Assembly: GCA_900545405.1 (NCBI GenBank)
Contig: UQYT01000001.1
Location: 1-64,000, forward strand
Source of the DNA: an uncultured Eubacteriales bacterium
GTDB taxonomy: Bacteria; Bacillota; Clostridia; Oscillospirales; Oscillospiraceae
Length of the DNA: 64,000 nt
Direction: 5' to 3'
In this document: positions 56,768 through 64,000 of the stretch, in pieces
How the letters are laid out: each line of letters starts with the position of its first letter
Position numbering within the stretch: position 1 is the first letter of the stretch
Translations under genes and position numbers: made by a program
Notes under the pieces: generated by a model
What the model was told of the DNA's origin: nothing
Seen by the model: the letters and a program-made list of their open reading frames with translations, nothing else
Database searches by the model: none

Positions 56768-57763
56768 ATGCTTGCCGCAGAAAAGCTGCTCCGCCGCGGC
56801 GTGGAGGAGGGAGTGTTCCCGTACGCCGAGTGGGCGCTCTTTGACCGGAACGGCATCGAGAGCAGCGGAGCGACGGCGGGGGAGGGCGGACGCTGGTTCG
56901 ACCTGGCCTCGCTGACCAAGACCTTCACGGCCACGGCGCTGCTGGGCCTGGTAAAGGCCGGAGGACTGCGGCTTTCGGAGAGCGCGGGCGAGCTGCTGGC
57001 CCCGGCATCGCCGAAACTGCGCGGCTATCTCGATAAAATGAGCCTCTTTTCGCTGATGACCCACACCTCGGGCCTGCCGGCCTGGTATCCGTTCTACGCG
57101 GATGGGCGGCCGTTTTTCGAGGCCCTTGAGGAGCTCCTGGACTGCCGCGGGCTTGGAAACGGCATGGTCTACAGCGACCTCGGCTACATGCTGCTGGGCC
57201 TGGTGCTGAGCCGCAGGGCCGGAGCGCCGCTGGAGGAGGTCATCGACCCCATGGGCTTCGGCGTCCGTTACAGGCCGCCGCGGGAGCTCGACTTTGTCCC
57301 GTCCTGCCGCGACAACGCGGTGGAGGAGGGGATGTGCGCCGACCTAGGCATGAGCTTCAGCGGCTTCCGGCCGCACCGCACGGACGTGTGCGGCGAGCCG
57401 AACGACGGCAACGCGCACTATTTCTGGCACGACGTCAGCGGCCACGCGGGCCTCTTCGGTACCGTTCAGGCCCTGGCGGGCCTCGGCAGGTTTTACCTCA
57501 CGACCAACGACCCGGTCTATCTCGGCGGCGTGACGCCGCAGCCGGGCTGCGAGGGACGCTGTCTCGTGTTCCACACCGGCGGGGCCTTCCCCACGGGCTG
57601 CGGGCACACGGGCTTCACCGGCACCAGCCTCTGGATAGACCGCGAGCGCGGCTACGGCCTCGCGCTGCTTACTAACCGCCTCTGCTATGACCATCTGCCC
57701 CAGATAGACATGAACGCCTTCCGGCGCGCCGTCCACACGGCGCTGCTGGAGGAGCTAAAATGA
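56768..57763 (+). CDS. Beta-lactamase-family serine hydrolase, cytoplasmic
   Basis: 331 residues, no signal peptide. SxxK nucleophile in LASLTKTFTATAL, second motif YSD (MVYSDLGYMLLG), and third motif HTGFTGTS in place of KTG. This is the class C beta-lactamase/esterase fold. As a cytosolic protein beside murQ, nagZ and anmK it may cut peptide or ester bonds of recycled muropeptides rather than beta-lactams, a role suggested for similar linked genes. It starts behind AAAGGGG and leads into murQ after 20 nt. Confidence 0.85.
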   Translation: MLAAEKLLRRGVEEGVFPYAEWALFDRNGIESSGATAGEGGRWFDLASLTKTFTATALLGLVKAGGLRLSESAGELLAPASPKLRGYLDKMSLFSLMTHTSGLPAWYPFYADGRPFFEALEELLDCRGLGNGMVYSDLGYMLLGLVLSRRAGAPLEEVIDPMGFGVRYRPPRELDFVPSCRDNAVEEGMCADLGMSFSGFRPHRTDVCGEPNDGNAHYFWHDVSGHAGLFGTVQALAGLGRFYLTTNDPVYLGGVTPQPGCEGRCLVFHTGGAFPTGCGHTGFTGTSLWIDRERGYGLALLTNRLCYDHLPQIDMNAFRRAVHTALLEELK

Positions 57764-57783
57764 GAGAAAGCGAGTAGAATCTG

Positions 57784-58686
57784 ATGATACAGCTCGATCA
57801 GCTCCCGACTGAACAGCAAAATCCGAACACCGCCTGCATTGACCGGCTCTCGACGCTGGACATGGTCCGCGTGATAAACGACGAGGACAAAAAAGTCGCC
57901 TTCGCCGTCGAGAAGGAACTCGTGAGCATAGCCGCTGCGGTGGACGCCATATACGAGGCGCTCAAGGCCGGCGGCAGGCTCATCTACTGCGGCTGCGGCA
58001 CCTCCGGCCGCCTGGGCATCCTCGACGCCGTGGAGTGCCCGCCGACCTTCTCCACTGACCCGGAGATGGTCCAGGGCGTCATTGCGGGCGGCGAACCGGC
58101 CCTTTTCCGCGCCGCCGAGGGCGCGGAGGACAACGTCGGCGCCGGGCGCGAGGACATGGAGAAGATAAACCTCAGCAGCCGCGACGTCCTCGTGGGCATC
58201 GCCGCCAGCGGCCGGACGCCATATGTGCTCGGCGCCATGGCCTATGCCAAGGAGCTGGGCGCCGTGACGGTGGCCGTCACCTGCAACAAGCACTCTCAGA
58301 TGAACGCCCTCGCGGACATCCCCATAGGCGTGGAGCCGGGTCCGGAGGTCATAACCGGCTCGACCCGCCTCAAGTCCGGGACGGCGCAGAAGATGGTGCT
58401 CAACATGCTCTCCACGGGCGCGATGATACGCCTTGGAAAAGTATACGGCAACCTCATGGTGGATGTAAAGCCCACCAACGAGAAGCTGGTCCGCCGCGCG
58501 ATAAGGATAGTCGCCACGGCGGCGCACACGGACGAGGACGAGGCGAGAGCGGCCCTGGAGCAGTGCGGCTTCTCGGCCAAGACCGCCATCGTGATGCTCG
58601 TGAAGCACCTGCCCGCGGCCGAGGCCGAGCGCAGGCTTGAAGAGACGGGCGGCATAGTCGCCCGCGCCCTGGACGAGGAGGAATGA
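57784..58686 (+). CDS. murQ: N-acetylmuramic acid 6-phosphate etherase
   Basis: 300 residues, SIS fold. RLIYCGCGTSGRLGILDAVECPP-type block with catalytic Glu, FRAAEGAEDNVGAG with the second Glu, VGIAASGRTPYVLGAM, and STRLKSGTAQKMVLNMLST. It cleaves the lactyl ether of MurNAc-6-phosphate to give GlcNAc-6-phosphate. The C-terminal UBA-like helices are kept. It overlaps nagZ by ATGA. No strong ribosome binding site is seen before the ATG, so coupling to the upstream gene is likely. Confidence 0.95.
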   Translation: MIQLDQLPTEQQNPNTACIDRLSTLDMVRVINDEDKKVAFAVEKELVSIAAAVDAIYEALKAGGRLIYCGCGTSGRLGILDAVECPPTFSTDPEMVQGVIAGGEPALFRAAEGAEDNVGAGREDMEKINLSSRDVLVGIAASGRTPYVLGAMAYAKELGAVTVAVTCNKHSQMNALADIPIGVEPGPEVITGSTRLKSGTAQKMVLNMLSTGAMIRLGKVYGNLMVDVKPTNEKLVRRAIRIVATAAHTDEDEARAALEQCGFSAKTAIVMLVKHLPAAEAERRLEETGGIVARALDEEE

Positions 58687-60239
58687 CTGTGGATATCAAA
58701 ATCGCCGCAGGCCAGCGCCTCATGGCTGGTCTGCCCGGCGCCGAACTCGACCCCGGCTTTGTCTCACTCGTGCGCGAGTGCAAGGTCGGCAATGTCATAC
58801 TCTTCCGCCGCAACGTGAAGAGCGCGGCGCAGCTTGAGCGGCTGTGCACCTCGCTCAGGCGGCTCATAGTGGCGGAAACGGGCTTTGAGCCCTTCATCGC
58901 CATCGACCAGGAGGGGGGCGTCGTCTCGCGCTTCTCGCCGGACATGGCCATAACTCCGGGGGCCATGGCTCTCGCCGCCGCCGGCGGGGACGCGCCTTAC
59001 AGGGCGGCCCGGATAACCGCCCAGCAGCTGCGTGCCGCAGGCGTGAACTTTGACCTCGCCCCCGTGCTGGACGTGAACTCCAACCCGCTCAACCCCGTCA
59101 TCGGCGTGCGCAGCTTCGGCGACGTGCCGGAGGAGGCGGCAGAGCGCGCGCTCGGCTTCATGCGCGGCCTGCTCGACGGCGGGATAATGGCCTGCGGCAA
59201 GCATTTCCCGGGCCACGGCGACACGGACACGGACTCCCACATCGGCCTGCCCAAGGTCGACAAGAGCCGCGAGGAGCTGGAAAAGTGCGAGCTCCTGCCT
59301 TTCCGCCGCGCGATTGAGGCGGGAATACCCGCCATAATGACCAGCCACGTTCTCTTCCCGGCGATCGAGCCGGAGAAACTGCCCGCGACGATGTCCCGCC
59401 GCATACTCACCGGTCTGCTGCGCGAGGAGATGGGCTTTGGCGGCGTAATAATCAGCGACTGCATGGAGATGGACGCCGTGGCGAAGTATTACGGCACCGT
59501 CCACGCGGCGACCACGGCCCTGGACGCCGGAGCCGACATCGTCTGCATCTCCCACACCGCGGCCCTCGCGCGCGAGACCGCAGAGAAGCTCTGGCAGAGC
59601 TATGCCTCGGCCGAGGGCGAGTACGCCGCCGAGCTCGAGAGGGCAGGGGAGCGGATCGCCGCCGCCAAGCGCCGTTTTACCGGCCTGCCAAGGGAGGAGA
59701 CGCACATATTCAAGCTCCGCGAGTCCGCGCGCGAGCTGCTGGAGCGGAGCTTCGTACTCCTCAACGGTCCCATACCCACGCTGGGCGAACGCCCGTTTTT
59801 CACCGGCTGCGCCGGGATACGCGCAAACCTCGCCTCCAGCGAGATAACCGGCACGCCGTCCTTTGCCACAATCATGGCCAGGCGCTTCGGAGGCAGCTTC
59901 GACGTCTGCTCCAACGACCCCGACTCTGAGGAGATCGCCTCCATAGTACGCAAGGCCCGCAACGCGAGCTGCATAGTGCTCAACACCAGCAGCGCCCTGC
60001 GCAGCAGCGGCCAGCTGATACTGATGCTGGCCCTCGGCAAGCTCAAAAAGCCCATGGTGGTCATCGCCATGCGCGAGCCCTATGAGCTGCGCTACCTGCC
60101 AAAGCACGCCGCGGGCATCGCCGCCTGGGAGTACAGCACCCGCTGCACCGCCGCCATCGCCCACTGCCTGACCGGCCAGCTCCGCTGCACGGGCCGCATG
60201 CCGCTGGGATATTTCCCACTCGAAAGAATAAATCCATAA
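58683..60239 (+). CDS. nagZ: Glycoside hydrolase family 3 beta-N-acetylglucosaminidase (NagZ-like)
   Basis: 518 residues. The GH3 barrel has IAIDQEGGVVSRF, FDLAPVLDVNSNPLNPVIG, the NagZ loop KHFPGHGDTDTDSH with the His of the His-Asp dyad, and IISDCMEMDAVAK with the nucleophile Asp. A C-terminal 180-residue domain (LLNGPIPTLGERPFF and on) gives the two-domain form found in Firmicutes. There is no signal peptide, unlike B. subtilis NagZ, so it should act on imported muropeptides. ATGA overlap with murQ. Confidence 0.92.
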   Translation: MTVDIKIAAGQRLMAGLPGAELDPGFVSLVRECKVGNVILFRRNVKSAAQLERLCTSLRRLIVAETGFEPFIAIDQEGGVVSRFSPDMAITPGAMALAAAGGDAPYRAARITAQQLRAAGVNFDLAPVLDVNSNPLNPVIGVRSFGDVPEEAAERALGFMRGLLDGGIMACGKHFPGHGDTDTDSHIGLPKVDKSREELEKCELLPFRRAIEAGIPAIMTSHVLFPAIEPEKLPATMSRRILTGLLREEMGFGGVIISDCMEMDAVAKYYGTVHAATTALDAGADIVCISHTAALARETAEKLWQSYASAEGEYAAELERAGERIAAAKRRFTGLPREETHIFKLRESARELLERSFVLLNGPIPTLGERPFFTGCAGIRANLASSEITGTPSFATIMARRFGGSFDVCSNDPDSEEIASIVRKARNASCIVLNTSSALRSSGQLILMLALGKLKKPMVVIAMREPYELRYLPKHAAGIAAWEYSTRCTAAIAHCLTGQLRCTGRMPLGYFPLERINP

Positions 60240-60265
60240 AAATAGTTAAAATGAACTTTTATTTC

Positions 60266-60331
60266 TTTACATCAGCGCAGCAACATGGTATAATGTGCCC
60301 AATAGGGCAGTCCGGGAAAAATTCCCGGGCT
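60266..60331 (+). promoter_or_regulatory. Promoter and leader hairpin of the sugar ABC operon
   Basis: TTTACA (60266-60271), 17 nt, TATAAT (60289-60294). In the leader an 11-pair hairpin (60307-60317 with 60321-60331, one G-U pair, AAA loop) has no U-tract, so it looks like an mRNA-stabilising or regulatory stem. Confidence 0.75.
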
Positions 60332-60362
60332 GTGAGTGATAAAAATCAATAAGGAGGACGTC

Positions 60363-61667
60363 ATGAAGAAACTACTTGCACTGATTCTCGTCGCTGCCCT
60401 CTGTGTGGCTCTGCTTGCCGGCTGCGGCACGGCTGAGACCACCACCAGCGAGCCCCCTGCTGAGGACTCTTCCGCTCCCAGCGAGGACGCCGGCGGCAAT
60501 ACCGCTGCCACGGAGCTGAAGCTCTGGCTGCCTGTCTACCAGTTCGGCGACGGCATCTCCGACGAGGACTTCTGGAATGAGAAGCTCGACGCCTTTGAGG
60601 CTGAGAACAACTGCACCGTCACCGTTGAGATCCAGGGCTGGACCGACTACGCCACCAACATCTACACCGGCCTGCTCTCCGCTGAGGGCCCGGACGTTGT
60701 CTACGTCACCGAGACCTACGACATCATCAGCTCCGACCTCATCATCCCCCTCGATCCCTACCTGACCCAGGAGGACTATGACCTCTATCTGTACCTCGAG
60801 CAGGGCGCCTACAACTCCAACGGCGAGCTGTGCACCTTCCCGATGATGCCGGGCAACCCCTGCGTCATGTACTTCAACATGGATATGCTTGAGGCCGCCG
60901 GCATCACCGAGCTGCCCAAGACCTGGGATGAGTTCTACGATGTCTGCCTGGCCCTCAAGGAGGCCAACCCCGACGTCATGCCCTTCACCTCTTCCTGGGG
61001 CGCTTCCAACGGCGTTTCCGCGCTGCTGACCAGCTTCTGGCCCTTCTTCTTCCAGGCCGGCGGCACCGTTCTGACCGAGACCGGCGAGCTGAACATGGAC
61101 AGCGAGGCAACCCTCGAGGCCCTCAACTTCATCAAGAAGCTCCGTGACGCCGACATCCTCGACGAGAGCGCCGTCTCCATGGACGACCCGGGCGGAAAGT
61201 TCGTCAACGGCGAGGCCGCCATCGTCATCGTCGGCACCGGCACCAGCGGCAGCTTCACTGAGGCCGGCATCAACTGGGATTGCATCTTCGCCCTCGAGGG
61301 CCCTGCCGGCGCTGCCACCAACTTCTCCGTCGACTCCCTCGCCATCAGCAAGTACTGCGAGAACCCTGAGCTCGCCGCGAAGCTTATAAAGTACATCACC
61401 AGCGCTGAGTGCATGGACGACTTCCACACCGAGATCTACGGCATGCCGTCCCTGACCACCGACGCCACCTACACTGAGCCCGAGCCGTTCCAGAGCATGT
61501 ACACCGACTACGCCGATGCCATGCACGCTGTTCCCTCCTTCGAGGGCAGCGCCTCCTTCATGGACACCTTCCAGCAGAACGTCCAGGGCATGCTCATGGG
61601 CACTCTGACCCCCGAGCAGGTCATCTCCGAGACCATGACCTATTACAACGAGCAGATAAAGCAGTAA
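60363..61667 (+). CDS. Sugar ABC transporter solute-binding lipoprotein
   Basis: 434 residues from the ATG at 60363, behind AAGGAGG. Lipoprotein signal with lipobox LLAGC (Cys21), an acidic Ser/Pro spacer, then a family 1 extracellular solute-binding domain: LKLWLPVYQFGDG, GPDVVYVTETYDI, NPCVMYFNMDMLEAAG, LPKTWDEFYDV, VNGEAAIVIVG. Codon use is strongly biased to preferred codons, fitting a highly expressed binding protein. It lies downstream of murQ-nagZ and may bring in amino sugars or muropeptide sugars, but the ligand is not readable. Confidence 0.92.
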   Translation: MKKLLALILVAALCVALLAGCGTAETTTSEPPAEDSSAPSEDAGGNTAATELKLWLPVYQFGDGISDEDFWNEKLDAFEAENNCTVTVEIQGWTDYATNIYTGLLSAEGPDVVYVTETYDIISSDLIIPLDPYLTQEDYDLYLYLEQGAYNSNGELCTFPMMPGNPCVMYFNMDMLEAAGITELPKTWDEFYDVCLALKEANPDVMPFTSSWGASNGVSALLTSFWPFFFQAGGTVLTETGELNMDSEATLEALNFIKKLRDADILDESAVSMDDPGGKFVNGEAAIVIVGTGTSGSFTEAGINWDCIFALEGPAGAATNFSVDSLAISKYCENPELAAKLIKYITSAECMDDFHTEIYGMPSLTTDATYTEPEPFQSMYTDYADAMHAVPSFEGSASFMDTFQQNVQGMLMGTLTPEQVISETMTYYNEQIKQ

Positions 61668-61679
61668 ACCTTTGAACCT

Positions 61680-61730
61680 GAGAAACCGGGCATGGCCGGA
61701 GAACGACGATGCCCGGTTTCTCCTATTTTG
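61680..61730 (+). terminator. Intra-operon terminator/attenuator after the binding-protein gene
   Basis: A 14-pair stem (61680-61693 with 61709-61722) and a T-rich tail CTATTTTG. Partial termination here would give more binding protein than permease, as is common in sugar ABC operons. Confidence 0.8.
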
Positions 61731-61750
61731 AGCAAGGCGTGGTGAAAGGT

Positions 61751-62647
61751 ATGAACAACGCGAGGCGGCGCTCACCTCTGATGCGGCGGCAGGCGGCCTA
61801 CGGCATTGCGTACATAACTCCGGGTATGCTGATAGTCATGGCCTTCTGCATAGTGCCGATCTTTATGACGCTATATTACAGTTTCACAAAGTACAACCTG
61901 GCGCAGCCGCCTGAATTTCTGGCTTTTGAGAACTATCAGAAGCTCTTTACCAACTCTCAGCTGCGCAAGGCTCTGTGGAACACGGTCATCTATGTCATAA
62001 TAACCGTTCCTCTGCAAACGCTGCTGGCCATGTTTGTGGCGAACTTCCTGGCCGAGTATCTCAATAACCGCTACGGCCGCTTCCTGCGCAGCATCATCTT
62101 CATTCCGACGCTGGTCAGCTATGTCGCAGCAGCCACCGTCTGGGAGATAATCTACGCCGACAAGGGCGGCCTGCTCAACGAGTTCCTGGGCCTGTTCGGC
62201 ATACAGGGCATGAACTGGCTGGGAGACCCCAGCACGGCGCTGATATGCGTCTCGCTGGTCGCCGTGTGGAAGAGCGTCGGCTACTTCACCATCATCTTCT
62301 ACGCGGGCATAATGAACATATCCGTCGACGTCCGCGAGGCGTCGATCATCGACGGCGCAACGCCCAGGCAGAGGTTCTGGCGCATAACCGCGCCGCTGCT
62401 CAAGCCCATCACGTACATGAACGTTACGCTGGGCATCATCTGGTCCTTCCAGGCCTTTGACATCGTATACAAGCTGACCGGCGGCGGGCCGTTCAACGCC
62501 ACGTCGACGATCGCATACATCATATACGCCTACGGCTTCCAGGACTACCGCATCGGCTACGCCTGCGCGATAGCCATCATGCTGCTGATAGTGATACTCA
62601 TAATCCACCTCATCCAGCAGCGCTTCTTCGATGAAAAGGAGGACTGA
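61751..62647 (+). CDS. Sugar ABC transporter permease (MalF-like)
   Basis: 298 residues from the ATG at 61751, behind GAAAGG. Six membrane helices. FTKYNLAQPPEFLAFENYQK is typical of the N-terminus of MalF/UgpA permeases, and the EAA loop reads EASIIDGATPRQRFWRITAP. It pairs with the next permease. No ATPase gene is in this window; such importers often share a distant MsmX-type ATPase. Confidence 0.94.
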   Translation: MNNARRRSPLMRRQAAYGIAYITPGMLIVMAFCIVPIFMTLYYSFTKYNLAQPPEFLAFENYQKLFTNSQLRKALWNTVIYVIITVPLQTLLAMFVANFLAEYLNNRYGRFLRSIIFIPTLVSYVAAATVWEIIYADKGGLLNEFLGLFGIQGMNWLGDPSTALICVSLVAVWKSVGYFTIIFYAGIMNISVDVREASIIDGATPRQRFWRITAPLLKPITYMNVTLGIIWSFQAFDIVYKLTGGGPFNATSTIAYIIYAYGFQDYRIGYACAIAIMLLIVILIIHLIQQRFFDEKED

Positions 62648-62650
62648 GTC

Positions 62651-63475
62651 ATGGTAAAGTCGGATAGAAAGCGCGCCAGCTTTTACATAGGCGTAGTGCT
62701 GGTCACGCTCTTCGCTATGCTGTGCGTGATACCGCTCATCTACATGATCTGCGTCTCCTTTGCGCACACCTCGACGATGTATATCAAGTTTGACGACATC
62801 GACTTCACGGACTTCTCCAACTACATCTACCTGTTCGTGAACAAGGACTTCGGCCGCCCGCTGCTCAACAGCCTCATAGTCGTCGTCGCGAGCGTCATCG
62901 TGGTCGACCTCGTCTCCTGCACCATGGCCTACGGCTTTGAGAAAAAGCCCATCCCCGGCAAAAAGCCCATGTTCAACATGGTCCTGGCCACCATGATGAT
63001 ACCGACCCAGGTCGTGTTCATCTCGCTGTACGTCATGATGCGCAAGGCGAACATGCTCAACACCTATGTCGCGCTGGTCATCCCGCTGGTAGGCGCCTTC
63101 GGCGTTTTCATGATGCGCCAGTTCATCAGAAGCGTGCCCAATGACTTCATCGAGGCCGCCCAGATAGACGGCTGCTCGGAGCTGCGCATATATCTGCGCG
63201 TTGTGCTGCCGATGGTCCGGCCCGCGAGGATCACCCTCGCAGTGTTCACCTTCAACTCGGCCTGGAACATGTTCCTCTGGCCCCTCATCGCCACCACCAA
63301 GAACGAGATGCAGACCCTGACCCTGGCAACATCCTCGCTGACTAGCCACCTCGCCACGAACTACGGCTATCCCATGGCCGCGGCGACGATATCGTTCCTC
63401 GTGCCCTTCGTACTCTACTGCTTCATGCAGAAGCAGTTCGTTGAGGGCATCGCCCTCGGAGGTGTCAAGGGCTGA
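62651..63475 (+). CDS. Sugar ABC transporter permease (MalG-like)
   Basis: 274 residues with six membrane helices. MMIPTQVVFISLYVMM and the EAA loop EAAQIDGCSELRIYLRVVLP mark the MalG/UgpE family. The C-terminus FVEGIALGGVKG is the family's usual ending. It starts 3 nt after the first permease and its stop shares one base with the next start codon. Confidence 0.94.
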   Translation: MVKSDRKRASFYIGVVLVTLFAMLCVIPLIYMICVSFAHTSTMYIKFDDIDFTDFSNYIYLFVNKDFGRPLLNSLIVVVASVIVVDLVSCTMAYGFEKKPIPGKKPMFNMVLATMMIPTQVVFISLYVMMRKANMLNTYVALVIPLVGAFGVFMMRQFIRSVPNDFIEAAQIDGCSELRIYLRVVLPMVRPARITLAVFTFNSAWNMFLWPLIATTKNEMQTLTLATSSLTSHLATNYGYPMAAATISFLVPFVLYCFMQKQFVEGIALGGVKG

Positions 63476-64000
63476 TGCAAGGGCCGGACGTAAGCAGAAT
63501 ACTTTCGCGCTGGCCTTATCCAGAAGCGGCGGTCGCGGCCTATTCCTCGGCCATGACCGCCGCTTTTAATGACCCTGAGGCCCGCAGCGCGATCGAGTCC
63601 GCGATGTCGGACTATGCGGCCGGACGCAGACTGGACGCCTGGGCGCTGCTCGCGCACCTGGAGTCGCTCGGCCCGGAGTGCGGCGTGCACGGTTATACAA
63701 TGCGTATGCTCCCGCTCATTGCGGCGCTGGACGCGGCGGAGGTGAAGTACCGCGAGCGCGGGCTTTCCGGGGAAATGTTCCGCGACTCCTTTGCGGACCT
63801 GCTCTGGAAAACGCTCGAGTGCGGCCGCCGCCACGGCGTATGGGGCTCGACCGCCGCGCTCTGGACCTGGGGATTTTTTGAGTTTCGCATCTTCGGCCTC
63901 GGCAGACTGCAATTTGAGCCCGTCGAGTACGCCGGGGCACCCGCGCTGAGCGTGCACATTCCCTCGTCCGGACCGCTCAGGCACCCTGACTGCGCGGACT
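63475..64000 (+). CDS. Acyltransferase-domain protein (GNAT-like C-terminal domain), partial at window end
   Basis: 175 codons are present from the ATG at 63475 and no stop is reached. The reading starts MQGPDVSRILSRWPYPEAAV. An N-terminal helical part is followed by WGSTAALWTWGFFEFRIFGL, GRLQFEPVEY and LSVHIPSSGPLRH, the pattern of the NAT_N/GNAT_C acyltransferase-domain proteins common in gut Clostridia. The one-base overlap with the permease stop places it in the sugar ABC operon, where it could acetylate or otherwise modify the imported sugar. Function inferred only. Confidence 0.75.
   Translation, partial: MQGPDVSRILSRWPYPEAAVAAYSSAMTAAFNDPEARSAIESAMSDYAAGRRLDAWALLAHLESLGPECGVHGYTMRMLPLIAALDAAEVKYRERGLSGEMFRDSFADLLWKTLECGRRHGVWGSTAALWTWGFFEFRIFGLGRLQFEPVEYAGAPALSVHIPSSGPLRHPDCAD

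Overview
The window looks like chromosome from a GC-rich, spore-forming, anaerobic Clostridia, most likely of the Oscillospiraceae/Ruminococcaceae type. The reasons are the sporulation genes (spoIVA, spoIIM, a SpoIID/LytB protein, cwlD, a sigma-H-like factor), rubrerythrin, flavodoxin with a DtxR-type regulator, a collagen-like spore-surface protein, YajC next to a TIGR04086 membrane protein, and the absence of any outer-membrane gene. The genus is not determined. Vegetative promoters are easy to see and nearly always have a 17-nt spacer.

Layout. 0-8.4 kb: a broken XRE regulator, rarD, a DUF3048 lipoprotein, UPF0340, secG, rubrerythrin, a CapA-like protein, rlmD and a GNAT gene with an internal stop. 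8.4-18.5 kb: a MarR-regulated heterodimeric ABC exporter diverging from a LysR regulator, a membrane MutS paralogue, a large PPDK-like/KaiC-like fusion and an HD hydrolase. 18.5-24.3 kb: the lysine/DAP genes asd-dapA-dapB, then SpoIID/LytB and queA. 24.4-26.9 kb: a collagen-like protein with a TPR glycosyltransferase. 26.9-29.3 kb: a probable iron-response locus (DUF2325, DUF3793, flavodoxin, DtxR-type regulator). 29.4-39.3 kb: tgt, yajC, spoIIM-xerD, ruvCAB, a sigma factor, trmK and nif3. 39.4-43.4 kb: a two-component system and spoIVA.

43.7-51.3 kb holds the most notable locus, a vanG-type D-Ala-D-Ser cluster (vanR-vanS / vanG-vanXY-vanT). An IS110-family element with a frameshifted transposase lies between vanS and vanG, and vanT carries its own frameshift, so the locus looks intact in content but damaged in function.

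51.4-64 kb: an aminotransferase, cwlD-radA, and a peptidoglycan-recycling set (anmK, a serine hydrolase, murQ, nagZ). A sugar ABC importer and the start of an acyltransferase gene follow; the window ends inside that gene.

Several regulatory layouts can be read directly: paired 16-bp dyads upstream of DUF2325, sigma-E- and sigma-K-like promoters at spoIVA and the collagen-like gene, a terminator that buries the next gene's ribosome binding site, a probable leaderless rlmD mRNA, and divergent promoters that share one -35 hexamer. All function assignments rest on motif recognition from memory; no database search was possible.
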